Below are positions 24,713-34,027 of a stretch of 64,000 bases of DNA, one piece after another. The position numbers and the translations under genes were made by a program. Under the pieces are notes generated by a model that had not been told where the DNA came from, searched no databases, and saw only the letters and a program-made list of their open reading frames with translations. Position 1 is the stretch's first letter. Every line of letters starts with the position of its first letter. The stretch spans positions 22,747-86,746 of the forward strand of contig NZ_LGEL01000017.1 of assembly GCF_001636695.1 (NCBI RefSeq), written 5' to 3'. Source of the stretch: Pedobacter panaciterrae. GTDB taxonomy: Bacteria > Bacteroidota > Bacteroidia > Sphingobacteriales > Sphingobacteriaceae.

Positions 24713-27700
24713 CTATTTTTCTAACGGATGTTGTTTTAACAGTTCCGAAGGAGAATAAAACCCTGTCTTAGCTTTCGTAGCATTACGTACCTGCTTCACT
24801 TTTGCAGGAGAAACCGCAGTAGCCTTATTCCCAAATGAGTTTCTAACATAAGTAAGTACAGCAGCTACCTCTTCATCTTTTAGCAAGCCTCCAAAAGGAG
24901 TCATAGGTACTTGACCGCTATATTTCTTTCCTTTAACCTCAATAGGTCCCTGTAAGCCTTTTAATACCAGCTTAATTAAACGATCCTGACTTCCGGTAAC
25001 CCATGCTGACCCCGCAATTGGAGGGAAGCCCGACGATGGTAAACCTTTACCATCCCCCTGATGGCAGGTAATACAATAACCTTCTTTAGCAAAAATTGCC
25101 TGTCCTTTTACATAAAGTTTACGATCTTCACCACTAAGAGCTGTAGTTAATTTTTCTTCTTTTTTCTCCGTTACAGATCTTCCGTTTAAATGAGCTATAG
25201 CAGTTTCATAAGGAGCTCTCATCCAATCATCAAGAGGCTTTTTTCCAACTTCCATCTCTATAGGTAATGCTTTTTCTTTAGGTAGCCATGATGCAGCAGC
25301 AATCACCTCAAGGCGAACTCTGCCGTTTTCATCACCAGCAGCCTGCATCAGTAATTCAGGTTGATCAGCTATCTGATGTCCTGTATATCTTAGAACCCTT
25401 ACCGCGGCTGCTCTGACATGAAAATCCTTTGCTTTTAACAACTGTCTAAGTAATTGGTCATCTACTTTATTTAGTCCCCAGGTTACCCAAAGAGCTTCCA
25501 AAAGATTATGTTCATATGCGGGATCATTTTTATCTAATTTAGCTATCCATAATTTTACCTCAGGAAGTACGTCAGAAACTTTACGTCCGCGCAATTCAGA
25601 TCTGGTACGTGATCTAGTTCTGTCCTCAGGTAATTTCAGATTCTCTAAAAGCTCCGGAATACTTGCATCTGCAACTTTTGCCGGTTTTATTAAAGGACGG
25701 GAAGGATAGGTGATTCTGTAAATCCGACCGTGAACATGATCTCTTAGTGGATCACGGGCGTTGTGCTGCATGTGGCCGATTAAAATATTATGCCAATCCG
25801 CAACATATAAAGAACCATCAGGTGCGAATTCCATATCAACGGGTCTGAAGTTTTTATCCTCGGCAATCAGTAAATCCTGTCTGTGTCTGCTTTTATAACC
25901 TGTGCCATCGTCTACAAGAGTATGCTCTTTAGTACCTAAGAAGCCAATGGTGTTATTAATTAGAAAATCGCCCTGAAGCTCATCAGGGAAGTGGCGGCTG
26001 GAAACGAACTCCAGGCCAGAAGTAGGGCGAACACGGTGCTCTGGTTGTAGTAAATCTCTGGATTTCTCTGTAAATACCCCATATCTTGGTTTTACTGAAA
26101 CCGGTAACATCCAGCACACATCAGGACTTGAAGTTTCTGCGTAAAAATTCTGTCCCCATTTGTCAAATGCAATACCCCATGGATTAGGTACATATGGCTG
26201 TGCTGTACGTTCTAATTTACGGAGTTGCGGACTGTAACGGTAAAAACCACCATTCGTAGCTCTAACAGGGCCATATGATGTTTCTACATTAGTATGTAAG
26301 AACACACCTTCGCCCATGTATATAGCACCTGATGGATCAGTTGTAAAAGCGTGTATGTTGTGGTGGGTATCATGATCGTCGAAACCGCTTAGCAGAATTT
26401 CTTTTTTATCAGCTTTACCATCGCCATCCGTATCTTTCAAAAGCACAAAATTTGTTCCTTGCGAAAGATAAACCCCTTCGGCAGTAATTTCAAATCCTAA
26501 GGGGAGATGTAATCCATCTGCAAAAACCGTCTGCTTATCAGCTTTACCATCGCCGTCAGTATCTTCTAAAATAATCAGCTTATCATTTGGTTTAGCATCA
26601 CCAGGTTTATAATGCGGGTAGCTGGGCATAGTTGCCACCCATAATCTGCCCCTGTTGTCAAATGTAATCTGGCAGGGTTTAGCTAAATCCGGGAATTCTT
26701 TTTCTGAGGCAAAAAGTTCTATTTTAAAACCGGGAGCTACTTTCAGCTTACTTAGCGCTTCTTCACCAGATAGATATCTTAAATTTCCATTTTGATCTGC
26801 ATTATAATTTGTTTTAACTACCGGAGGTGGGGTTGTATGTTTATCGGCAGCAACCAGATCCATTTTCTCTCCATTTACGGATTTCCAAATAGCGGTATCC
26901 CTTATTGCAGTCATCTCACGGAGCCTTTTGATTTCGGCAGGATAATTATCTGGTCCAAAAGGATCATATCTGCGACCATAGGCATGTACTCCGTTTGGTA
27001 TTTTAAAGTCATTATGCCATGTCCAGTTTTTTTCCAGTACGGCCGCATTTACAAGTGCTCTGTTTTTTTCGGATTTTACCTGAACTTTACCGAAAATCTG
27101 ATCAGCTAATAAAGGTGCAAAACGTGCATATGCTGCATCACTAAGCTGTGAGCCATCAATGGTCAGGTATTTTTCAGCACTTTCAAACCATTTTTGTGTA
27201 GGCGAATAGACATCAACAAAGTGTACATTGTTATTTGCTGCAATCTCTTTCATAGCTTCAGCATATAAAGACAGGTTAACATTTTCATGTTTTCCGTTGG
27301 GCAGATCAAATTGCTTAGAAAGATCTTCGAATGCAATTGGCGATACAATGGCTAGCTGAGGAGCCGAAACGCTGTTGTATTGTTGCTTTAATGTATGTTT
27401 AATAAACGCATCAAGTTCAGCTTTATAATTTTCAAGGCCTTTTGGTCCTTCAAATGATTCATTGTAACCAAAGAATGCGATAACTACATCGGCTTTTAAC
27501 CTGGTAAGCCACTGATCTTCGGTTTCAAAATGACCTTCACTATCTGAATTATTAGCAAGTTCTGTTTGGAATTTTTCAGCTCCAGGGAATGCCCATGGCG
27601 AAACCCTGCTGGCGTGTGGTCGAAAACCGGGAGTATTCCCTCCATCACACATGTTTCTTATATATAAGTTGAACTCTGGATATCGCAGGTGCATTTCTGT

Positions 27701-27889
27701 TTCGAAATGCCCATAGTTCATCATTCTTGACCCTAAATTGTTTCCTATGAGTATAATGTGACTCCCTTTCTTTAGTTGGAGTGGAGTAGTAGTGCCTGAT
27801 GGGGTGAATTGCAGGGTAAAGAGCGCAATTACCACACCCGCTAAAATTGTAAGAGTAACCTTGGTTCTCTTTTTTGCGAATCTGATCAT
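24713..27889 (-). CDS. SGNH-hydrolase / membrane-bound dehydrogenase / cytochrome c fusion protein
   Basis: Exported protein of 1058 residues. An N-terminal hydrophobic segment (about 8-30) is a signal or anchor. Residues about 40-280 form an SGNH/GDSL-like hydrolase region (IILIGNNLGSRMMNYGHFE). About 370-720 is the PVC-type beta-propeller dehydrogenase region with several DTDGDGKAD-type metal-binding loops. About 750-880 is helical and HEAT-like. The C-terminal cytochrome c has CITCHQ (Cys939, Cys942, His943) and a likely axial Met996 in QVPMTPFGG. It probably oxidises a sugar or alcohol in the periplasm and passes electrons to haem. It converges on the ThuA-like operon, which may metabolise the product. 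Confidence 0.82.
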   Translation of the reverse strand: MIRFAKKRTKVTLTILAGVVIALFTLQFTPSGTTTPLQLKKGSHIILIGNNLGSRMMNYGHFETEMHLRYPEFNLYIRNMCDGGNTPGFRPHASRVSPWAFPGAEKFQTELANNSDSEGHFETEDQWLTRLKADVVIAFFGYNESFEGPKGLENYKAELDAFIKHTLKQQYNSVSAPQLAIVSPIAFEDLSKQFDLPNGKHENVNLSLYAEAMKEIAANNNVHFVDVYSPTQKWFESAEKYLTIDGSQLSDAAYARFAPLLADQIFGKVQVKSEKNRALVNAAVLEKNWTWHNDFKIPNGVHAYGRRYDPFGPDNYPAEIKRLREMTAIRDTAIWKSVNGEKMDLVAADKHTTPPPVVKTNYNADQNGNLRYLSGEEALSKLKVAPGFKIELFASEKEFPDLAKPCQITFDNRGRLWVATMPSYPHYKPGDAKPNDKLIILEDTDGDGKADKQTVFADGLHLPLGFEITAEGVYLSQGTNFVLLKDTDGDGKADKKEILLSGFDDHDTHHNIHAFTTDPSGAIYMGEGVFLHTNVETSYGPVRATNGGFYRYSPQLRKLERTAQPYVPNPWGIAFDKWGQNFYAETSSPDVCWMLPVSVKPRYGVFTEKSRDLLQPEHRVRPTSGLEFVSSRHFPDELQGDFLINNTIGFLGTKEHTLVDDGTGYKSRHRQDLLIAEDKNFRPVDMEFAPDGSLYVADWHNILIGHMQHNARDPLRDHVHGRIYRITYPSRPLIKPAKVADASIPELLENLKLPEDRTRSRTRSELRGRKVSDVLPEVKLWIAKLDKNDPAYEHNLLEALWVTWGLNKVDDQLLRQLLKAKDFHVRAAAVRVLRYTGHQIADQPELLMQAAGDENGRVRLEVIAAASWLPKEKALPIEMEVGKKPLDDWMRAPYETAIAHLNGRSVTEKKEEKLTTALSGEDRKLYVKGQAIFAKEGYCITCHQGDGKGLPSSGFPPIAGSAWVTGSQDRLIKLVLKGLQGPIEVKGKKYSGQVPMTPFGGLLKDEEVAAVLTYVRNSFGNKATAVSPAKVKQVRNATKAKTGFYSPSELLKQHPLEK

Positions 27890-28022
27890 CTGATATTATA
27901 TAGTACCTAACAAATACTAATATAACTTTTTATGCGGTATAATTTAACAGCGGCTTAATAAATTCAAGAATCTGGTTATTTGAATAGCTATTAGTTCCAG
28001 TTTATCAATGTGGGTCTAATTT

Positions 28023-29762
28023 CTAATTTGCTCTTTTGTAAACTGATTTCCCTTCTTTTATAGTTTCTAATACACGAATTTCCCTTATTTTTAGTGGATC
28101 GATAGTCAATGGGTCTTGATCTAAAATTACCATATCTGCAAGCTTACCGACTTTAAGAGAGCCCTTTGTAACTTCTTCGTGATACTGGTAAGCCGCGTTA
28201 ATTGTTATCGCTTTTAATGCATCCAATGGTTTAATTCTTTCATCAGGACCAAGTATTCTGCCTGACCTTGTTTTTCTGTTTACAGCAGCATATACAGCTG
28301 TGAGAAGATCCGGTGGTGTAACCGGCGAATCATGATGAATAGTGAAAAGGATGCCTGCTTTTAAAGCAGAGTTTGCCGGACTAATAAAAGCGGCTCTTTC
28401 AGGACCAAAAACACTGGAATAATGCCAATCTCCCCACAAATAAGCATGAGTTGAAAAATATGAAGGTATAACGCCCAGGTCTTTTATCTTTTGAATATGA
28501 TCTGGTCGACTATTTTGTACATGAATTAGAGTTGCTCTCAATTCTGGTTTATAAATGCCTTCATCTTTCAATTTTTTAATTACTCTGATTGCCTGATCTA
28601 TAGCTGCATCGCCATTAACATGAAGTTGAGCCGTGATGTTGTTCTGGAAAAGAGTTTTTAAGTCATTGTACAGAACATCATCAGTAAATATCGGGAATCC
28701 TTTGTAATCTCGTCCCTGTCCAGCAGGAGGGACAAAATAGGGTTTGGTTAACCATGCAGTCTTAGCCTGAGGTGAGCCATCGTCAGAGAATTTAAAGCCA
28801 CCAAGTTTTAGTCTGTTGTTGTATTTCATATAATCAGGCTTAAACTTATCAAGCTGGCTTTTGAACTGTTCATAATCAGGGAAGTAAACTACATCAGCTT
28901 TGAAAAGGTGTTTGTCTGCTGCTTCCTTCAAAAGAGATACGCTTTCGCCCATTGTTCTGCCGTCGCAGATGGTAGTTTGTCCATAACTTAACCATTCTTC
29001 CTGCGCTTTCATTAAGTCTTTCAATGATTGTGATAATCCATCTGCTTTTGCATTGCTGCCTGCAGGCATCTTTTTCATTAGTGTAATGAGTGCAGTAAAA
29101 CTGGCATTTTCTTCTAGTTTTCCATTTAATTTTTTTGTTTTTGGATCGCGTCCAATATGCCCACCCTGTGGATCTTTGGTAGTCTCATCAATTCCAACAA
29201 GCTTTAGCATGGGCGAATTTGCAACACTGGAATGGCCCGAGGCATGTATTACTATAATTGGAATTGTGGTGGTTATTGCATCCAGCTCAGCACGCGTTGG
29301 ATGTCTGTGCTCTATCATAATTGCATCATCATACCCATTTCCAATAATAGGTTGTCCTGCCGGGATTTTATTGACCTTAATATATTTTATAATTGCTTTT
29401 TGCAGATCTGGAATAGAGTTTACTGTTCCGTAGGGCGTAGGAGACAAGTCTACAGCCTGTATCATTCCTGCTCTGGAGGTAATATGCCCATGAGCATCTA
29501 TAAAACCGGGTAACAGTGTTTTGCCTTTTAGATCATTAACTGTCGTTTTATCGCCAACATACTTGTCGGCTTCAGCCTTCTTTCCTGTAAAGAGTATTTT
29601 GCCGTCTTTTACAACTACTGCTTCAACGCTGGGATCCGCATCTTCCATGGTTAAAATAGGACCTCCAAAATAAATTACATCACCCTTATCATTGGTCGAT
29701 TTGTTTTGACAGCCTAGAAATAAAATTGTAAAGAGCAGAGGTAAGTAAGAGCTTATTCTCAT
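28023..29762 (-). CDS. Amidohydrolase family 3 lipoprotein (YtcJ-like)
   Basis: Metal-dependent amidohydrolase of 579 residues from ATG 29762. A TTG 45 bp upstream would bury the signal peptide, so it is rejected. MRISSYLPLLFTILFLGCQ is a lipoprotein signal with acylated Cys18. Metal-binding HGH follows in LPGFIDAHGHITS, with a later His in AQLHVNGDAAI and a catalytic-type Asp in IHHDSPVTPPD. The C-terminal composite sheet domain ends with KVGKLADMVILDQDP. YtcJ-like enzymes hydrolyse amides or cyclic amides; the substrate is unknown. It lies near a hydroxyacid dehydrogenase and a truncated luciferase-like gene. Confidence 0.85.
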   Translation of the reverse strand: MRISSYLPLLFTILFLGCQNKSTNDKGDVIYFGGPILTMEDADPSVEAVVVKDGKILFTGKKAEADKYVGDKTTVNDLKGKTLLPGFIDAHGHITSRAGMIQAVDLSPTPYGTVNSIPDLQKAIIKYIKVNKIPAGQPIIGNGYDDAIMIEHRHPTRAELDAITTTIPIIVIHASGHSSVANSPMLKLVGIDETTKDPQGGHIGRDPKTKKLNGKLEENASFTALITLMKKMPAGSNAKADGLSQSLKDLMKAQEEWLSYGQTTICDGRTMGESVSLLKEAADKHLFKADVVYFPDYEQFKSQLDKFKPDYMKYNNRLKLGGFKFSDDGSPQAKTAWLTKPYFVPPAGQGRDYKGFPIFTDDVLYNDLKTLFQNNITAQLHVNGDAAIDQAIRVIKKLKDEGIYKPELRATLIHVQNSRPDHIQKIKDLGVIPSYFSTHAYLWGDWHYSSVFGPERAAFISPANSALKAGILFTIHHDSPVTPPDLLTAVYAAVNRKTRSGRILGPDERIKPLDALKAITINAAYQYHEEVTKGSLKVGKLADMVILDQDPLTIDPLKIREIRVLETIKEGKSVYKRAN

Positions 29763-29829
29763 AGCGCTATATTTAGTATACAAATGATATACCTTTTTTC
29801 TGGTCAATTTGTTTTAGAAATAATCGAAA

Positions 29830-30060
29830 TTATTTGTTCACCAAAGGTTTTAACTGTTTGCCAATCAGTTCTATAGTGTTCATTAGCTTTTCATGAGATA
29901 AAGTAGCTGTATCTAACTGAAAAGTAAGTCTGGAAATGCCTCCAAGAGCTTCAGAATGGTGGATGATTCTTTGTGCTATTTCTTTAACGTATTCATCGTC
30001 CTTAAAAAGTTTATCGTTTTTAGCTTCTTTCCTTGCATCACAAAAATTGATTTTATTAAT
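29830..30060 (-). pseudogene. C-terminal remnant of a luciferase-like flavin monooxygenase
   Basis: A 76-codon open stretch without a start codon ends at TAA 29830-29832. It translates to a sequence containing DARKEAKNDKLFKDDEYVKE, then HHSEALGGISRLTFQLDT and a tail ending KQLKPLVNK. This matches the end of LLM-class (bacterial luciferase-like) oxidoreductases, normally about 340 residues, so roughly three quarters is missing. An in-frame TGA (30061-30063) closes the upstream side. It is probably a deletion scar between the amidohydrolase and the dehydrogenase at 30130. Confidence 0.7.
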
Positions 30061-30082
30061 TCAAATCATAAGTTCTGTTCCA

Positions 30083-30113
30083 TTTGTTTTCTAATTTTAA
30101 TGAGATACTTTTA
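30083..30113 (+). promoter_or_regulatory. Promoter of the second hydroxyacid dehydrogenase
   Basis: TTTG (30083-30086) and TACTTTTA (30106-30113) are separated by 19 bp and match the Bacteroidota -33/-7 consensus TTTG and TAnnTTTG at all but one position. The gene starts at ATG 30130. It abuts the deletion scar of the luciferase-like gene. Confidence 0.6.
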
Positions 30114-30129
30114 ATTTAAAATAAAGAGA

Positions 30130-31065
30130 ATGAAGACACTTCCCCAAATTGCTGTATTAGATGATTATCAGAATGTTGCCCTTTCATACGGAGATTGGTC
30201 TAACATACAGAAAACAGCTAATATCACAGTGTTTAATCATCATATGGCCTCGCAAGATGAAATTGTAGATGCGTTACAACCATTTCAGGTAATCTGCGTA
30301 ATGCGGGAAAGAACGCCATTAACCAGAGCCATCTTAACCAGGTTACCCAACCTTAAGCTTATCGTTTCTACAGGCAGGCGTAATGCATCTATAGATGAAA
30401 AGGCTGCCGAAGAATTGGGGATCTCTGTTTCAGTTACGGGATATCATTCTAGTGGAGCACCGGAAATGACCTGGGCATTGTTGCTTGCAATGGCCAGACA
30501 CGTTGTTGCAGAATCTATTTCTTTGTGTGAAGGTAACTGGCAAAAAAAGGTAGGAGTAGATTTGAAAGGGAAAACCATAGGTGTTGTTGGTTTGGGTAAT
30601 ATTGGAAGTACAATAGCACGGTATGCAAAGGCATTTGAAATGGAAGTGGTTGCCTGGAGTGAAAATCTTACCCCAGAGAAAGCAAATGAACAAGGAGCCA
30701 GGTTGGTCAGTAAAGAAGAATTGTTTAAAGTGGCTGATTTTGTGACCCTGCATCTGGTGTTAAGTTCACGTTCAAGAAACATAATAACCTCATCAGAGCT
30801 TAATTTAATGAAACCAACAGCTTATCTCATTAACACATCCAGAGGGCCTTTGGTAAATGAGGCCGATCTCATTAATGTATTGGAAAGTAAAAAAATTGCA
30901 GGTGCTGCTCTGGATGTTTATGATGTTGAACCGCTGCCCGCAGCACATCCTTTCCGTAGGTTAGATAATGTATTGGCCACCCCTCACATTGGATACGTAA
31001 CAAATGATACCTATCGGCTGTTTTATGAGGATACCATCAAAAGGCTGGAGGATTGGTTGTCATAA
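30130..31065 (+). CDS. D-2-hydroxyacid dehydrogenase family protein
   Basis: Dehydrogenase of 311 residues, paralogous in type to the one at 23617. NAD-binding GVVGLGNIGSTIA near residue 153, catalytic Arg in NTSRGPLVNEADL (near 237), Glu in YDVEPLP (near 266) and His in TPHIGYVT (near 284) are all present. Substrate unknown; the gene has a good promoter of its own and no same-strand partner within 80 bp. The neighbouring amidohydrolase and luciferase-like remnant suggest an old catabolic cluster that has partly decayed. Confidence 0.87.
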   Translation: MKTLPQIAVLDDYQNVALSYGDWSNIQKTANITVFNHHMASQDEIVDALQPFQVICVMRERTPLTRAILTRLPNLKLIVSTGRRNASIDEKAAEELGISVSVTGYHSSGAPEMTWALLLAMARHVVAESISLCEGNWQKKVGVDLKGKTIGVVGLGNIGSTIARYAKAFEMEVVAWSENLTPEKANEQGARLVSKEELFKVADFVTLHLVLSSRSRNIITSSELNLMKPTAYLINTSRGPLVNEADLINVLESKKIAGAALDVYDVEPLPAAHPFRRLDNVLATPHIGYVTNDTYRLFYEDTIKRLEDWLS

Positions 31066-31154
31066 TTTACCCCTATAATTGTCGGTTATACCCTCTATAT
31101 AATGTATTTAAGTGCGGTATCTTAGTGTAACTAAATGTCTTAACTTTAAAAACT

Positions 31155-31997
31155 ATGAAAAATTTAATTTATCCTTGTTTAACTATCAGAGGTAAAATTG
31201 CAGAAGCATCAGATTTTTATATCCAAACTTTTGGAGAAGGAAAAATCAGTCAGACTTCGCCATATGTTATACAAATTGAATTGAGTGGTGAAAAGATTAT
31301 GTTGCTAAACGATGGACCAACTTCATTGCCTAATCCTTCTATTTCCTTTATGGTTATCTGCGAAAACGGAGAAGAGGCTGAAAAATACTGGAATAAACTG
31401 GCTGCAGAGGGGAGTGTGTTAATGCCATTTAACAGCTATGACTGGAGCCCTAAATATGGCTGGGTACAAGATAAATATGGGGTGTCATGGCAGATCTATA
31501 CGGGAAATAAAGCTGATACCGACCAGAAGTTTTGTCCAACATTAATGTTTACCGGCGCTAACGTAGGTAAAGCAGAAGAAGCTGTTCATTTTTATACAAC
31601 ACTGTTTCCTCAATCCAATATCCAGGGAGTATTAAAATACAGCAAGGAAGATGGCGAGAGTGATAAACTGGTGAAACATGCTCAGTTTAAGATCAAAGAC
31701 TATGTTGCTATGGCTATGGATAGTTCAGCTGATCATGGCCCCGGTTTTACTGATGCCATCTCTTTGGTTGTTGAGTGTGAAAATCAGGAAGAAATTGATA
31801 AATACTGGGAACAATTAACGGCCAATGGAGGTAAAGAAATTGCCTGTGGCTGGTTAGTTGATCTGTTTGGTATAAGCTGGCAAATTATACCTAAGGAATT
31901 GGGTAAATTAATTAGTGACCCTGTACGCGGACAAAGAGCAATGGCAGCACTTATGAAAATGAAAAAACTGATAATTGCAGATCTGGAAAATGCGTAA
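31155..31997 (+). CDS. Two-domain VOC protein (PhnB-like)
   Basis: Protein of 280 residues built from two PhnB-like VOC modules, about 1-120 and 125-260. Each opens with a strand such as IYPCLTIRGKIAEASDFY or LMFTGANVGKAEEAVHFY and ends with a matching YGVSWQIY or FGISWQII motif, an internal duplication. The family is often annotated 3-demethylubiquinone methyltransferase-like but lacks methyltransferase features. Function unknown. It converges on the DUF2252 gene with 7 bp between stops. Confidence 0.82.
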   Translation: MKNLIYPCLTIRGKIAEASDFYIQTFGEGKISQTSPYVIQIELSGEKIMLLNDGPTSLPNPSISFMVICENGEEAEKYWNKLAAEGSVLMPFNSYDWSPKYGWVQDKYGVSWQIYTGNKADTDQKFCPTLMFTGANVGKAEEAVHFYTTLFPQSNIQGVLKYSKEDGESDKLVKHAQFKIKDYVAMAMDSSADHGPGFTDAISLVVECENQEEIDKYWEQLTANGGKEIACGWLVDLFGISWQIIPKELGKLISDPVRGQRAMAALMKMKKLIIADLENA

Positions 31998-32004
31998 GCA
32001 GACC

Positions 32005-33204
32005 TTACTGTCTCGCAGGTGTTTGCGACTTGCGAAACAGTTTATAATCTGTTATCACTTTTTTTGCATAATTTTTTGAGTAGGCCAATAGGGGTTTATG
32101 CCAGTCATTATGGTTTGCAAAACCGGTTAGTTCATCGTTAATTGCTGATCCCTGGATACCACTGCTGCGTAATTGTGCCGAAGCAGTTAAAATAGCCATA
32201 TCTGTTAATACATTTTTTAAATCCCCAAGGTTATCGGCAAGCGTTTCAAATTTAATCTTGTCCGCAAAAGGTTGCATTTCCTGTAACACATAACCGTCTT
32301 TTTTAAAAACTGTAGTGCTTAATAAAGCAGGGGGTATATTTTGCATACGGTATTTGTTGGTAGCCATGCGTTGGGCATCAGAGACCCATTGAGGTTGAGG
32401 GGTTTTATTATATTGAGAAAGAGAAGATACCGTTTCTTGTTTAAGTTCAATGAGTAAAAAGGAGTCTTTATCTTTAATTCCCTGAAGCAGGAACATATAC
32501 CGCTTTAAGCCTATACTGCCCGTGCCCGCAACACGAAATGCAGCGTCTTTAGCTGTAAAATCATTTGACCATGTTTTGGTATTTTTCAACCAGGTGTTAA
32601 TGTGTAACAGGAGTGCCTTTTTTAGTTTGGGTTTTAGTTCAAAATGAAGAACATTGTCAATTTTTATCTTCAGTTTTTTTTTACTGGAATCTGTTACTTT
32701 TTTAATGAGGTCTTTCTGTGTTCTTTTTTTAACATTATTTAGAAAAAGACGAATAATTCCTTTTGCGGTTCTAGGGTCTATGTAATAGGCTTTACCTGTT
32801 TTTAACGTTTCAGTATACTTGTTTAAGAATAATAGAACCATATCATCTGCCAGTTCAGCCTTAAGTTTAAGGGTATTAAAGGCAACATAAATACTGGTTA
32901 GCACTCTTGCCAGTTCCCAATTTAGGGGAGCAAGCATAGATTCGTCAAAATCGTTCAGGTCAAAATAAACCAGGCGGTTGCTGCCTTTATAGCTACCGAA
33001 GTTTTCCAGGTGCAGATCACCACAAATCCAGACGATAGGAGATGCTGGAAATGCTTTAGCCTGACTGATATCCTCATAAAAAAGGTGACAAGTACCTCTA
33101 AAAAAGCGAAAGGCATTTTCTTTCATGGCTTTGTACTTTAATTGAACCATGTCTGGAAGTAAAGGGGCATTGAACTTTGTAATTCTATCAACAATAGTAT
33201 CCAT
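32005..33204 (-). CDS. DUF2252 family protein
   Basis: Protein of 399 residues. Family hallmarks are visible: FFRGTCHLFYEDI near residue 34, WICGDLHLENFGSYKG near 58, and YFDLNDFDESMLAPLNWELARVLTS near 80. The GDxHxxN and DFD patterns resemble the catalytic loops of protein-kinase-like or aminoglycoside phosphotransferase-like folds, so phosphotransfer is possible but unproven. No signal peptide. It begins 17 bp downstream of the MgtC-like gene on the same strand and is likely co-transcribed with it. Confidence 0.83.
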   Translation of the reverse strand: MDTIVDRITKFNAPLLPDMVQLKYKAMKENAFRFFRGTCHLFYEDISQAKAFPASPIVWICGDLHLENFGSYKGSNRLVYFDLNDFDESMLAPLNWELARVLTSIYVAFNTLKLKAELADDMVLLFLNKYTETLKTGKAYYIDPRTAKGIIRLFLNNVKKRTQKDLIKKVTDSSKKKLKIKIDNVLHFELKPKLKKALLLHINTWLKNTKTWSNDFTAKDAAFRVAGTGSIGLKRYMFLLQGIKDKDSFLLIELKQETVSSLSQYNKTPQPQWVSDAQRMATNKYRMQNIPPALLSTTVFKKDGYVLQEMQPFADKIKFETLADNLGDLKNVLTDMAILTASAQLRSSGIQGSAINDELTGFANHNDWHKPLLAYSKNYAKKVITDYKLFRKSQTPARQ

Positions 33205-33221
33205 ATTATTTTATATAAAAA

Positions 33222-33878
33222 TTACCAATCAAAAGAATCAATAGTATCCTGATCCAATAACCAATCATTAAAGGCTTCCAGTTTGTTTTTTTTTCCCGTT
33301 ACCTGAACCTGTACAACTACAAGTTGATCTGAGGAACGTGATATCTTTAAATTGTTATAGTTAAGGCCAAATGCTTTTAATTGATTGCTAAGAACCACAC
33401 TTTCTGCTTTACCTTTCAAAAGAATACTATAATCGCGGTGTTGAAAACGATCATCAATCCAAAACTGGATGTAATCCATAGCATATAAAATGAAAAGGGA
33501 AAGTATAACCGAAATGCCAGCCAGAAAAAACTCTCCAATGCCAATGAGCATGCCTATTGCCGCTGCAATCCAGATAGAGGCTGCTGTGGTAATGCCCGAA
33601 ACGGTAATGTTATTACGAAATATAACGCCTGCTCCCAAAAAGCCTACACCGGTAATAATATTGGCAGCTATGCGATCCCGATTATCAACAACTCCTAAAA
33701 GATAGGAGCAAATGGTAAATATGGTAGAGCCAAAACAGATCAGTGCCAGGGTTCGGAATCCGGCTGATTTGCCACGGATCTCTCTTTCAAATCCAAGTAT
33801 GCTTCCACATAGTACTGATAAAAATATTTTTAATATTTCATCATTATAAACATTGGCAGATAGAAATGTCTGATGCAT
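33222..33878 (-). CDS. MgtC/SapB family membrane protein
   Basis: Membrane protein of 218 residues with about five transmembrane segments in the first 140 and a soluble C-terminal domain (about 145-218). Signatures are GSILGFEREIRGKSAGFRTL near residue 21 and NIITGVGFLGAGVIFR near 72. Relatives support growth at low Mg2+ or affect ATP synthase and membrane potential; a transport role is doubtful. It leads a two-gene unit with DUF2252 and is divergent from the RND efflux operon with 149 bp between starts. Confidence 0.87.
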   Translation of the reverse strand: MHQTFLSANVYNDEILKIFLSVLCGSILGFEREIRGKSAGFRTLALICFGSTIFTICSYLLGVVDNRDRIAANIITGVGFLGAGVIFRNNITVSGITTAASIWIAAAIGMLIGIGEFFLAGISVILSLFILYAMDYIQFWIDDRFQHRDYSILLKGKAESVVLSNQLKAFGLNYNNLKISRSSDQLVVVQVQVTGKKNKLEAFNDWLLDQDTIDSFDW

Positions 33879-33898
33879 CTTAAAGCAATTTAAGTAAT

Positions 33899-33969
33899 TT
33901 TCTAATGAAATTCTAATAACATTCTAAAACATCTCTAACTGGCTTTACAGACACGTAGTTCTAGTTTTG
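33899..33969 (+). promoter_or_regulatory. Phased 11-bp repeats and -7 box before the RND efflux operon
   Basis: Four near-identical 11-bp units stand in register: TTTCTAATGAA (33899), ATTCTAATAAC (33910), ATTCTAAAACA (33921) and TCTCTAACTGG (33932). They end 19 bp before TAGTTTTG (33962-33969), a perfect TAnnTTTG box, and no TTTG -33 element is present. This is what an OmpR/PhoB-class activator site looks like. The adaptor gene starts at ATG 34028. Confidence 0.55.
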
Positions 33970-34027
33970 TCGAAAAATAAACTGGTTGTCTGACCAGATA
34001 GTTTTCAATTTAAATACCTGTTAGAAT

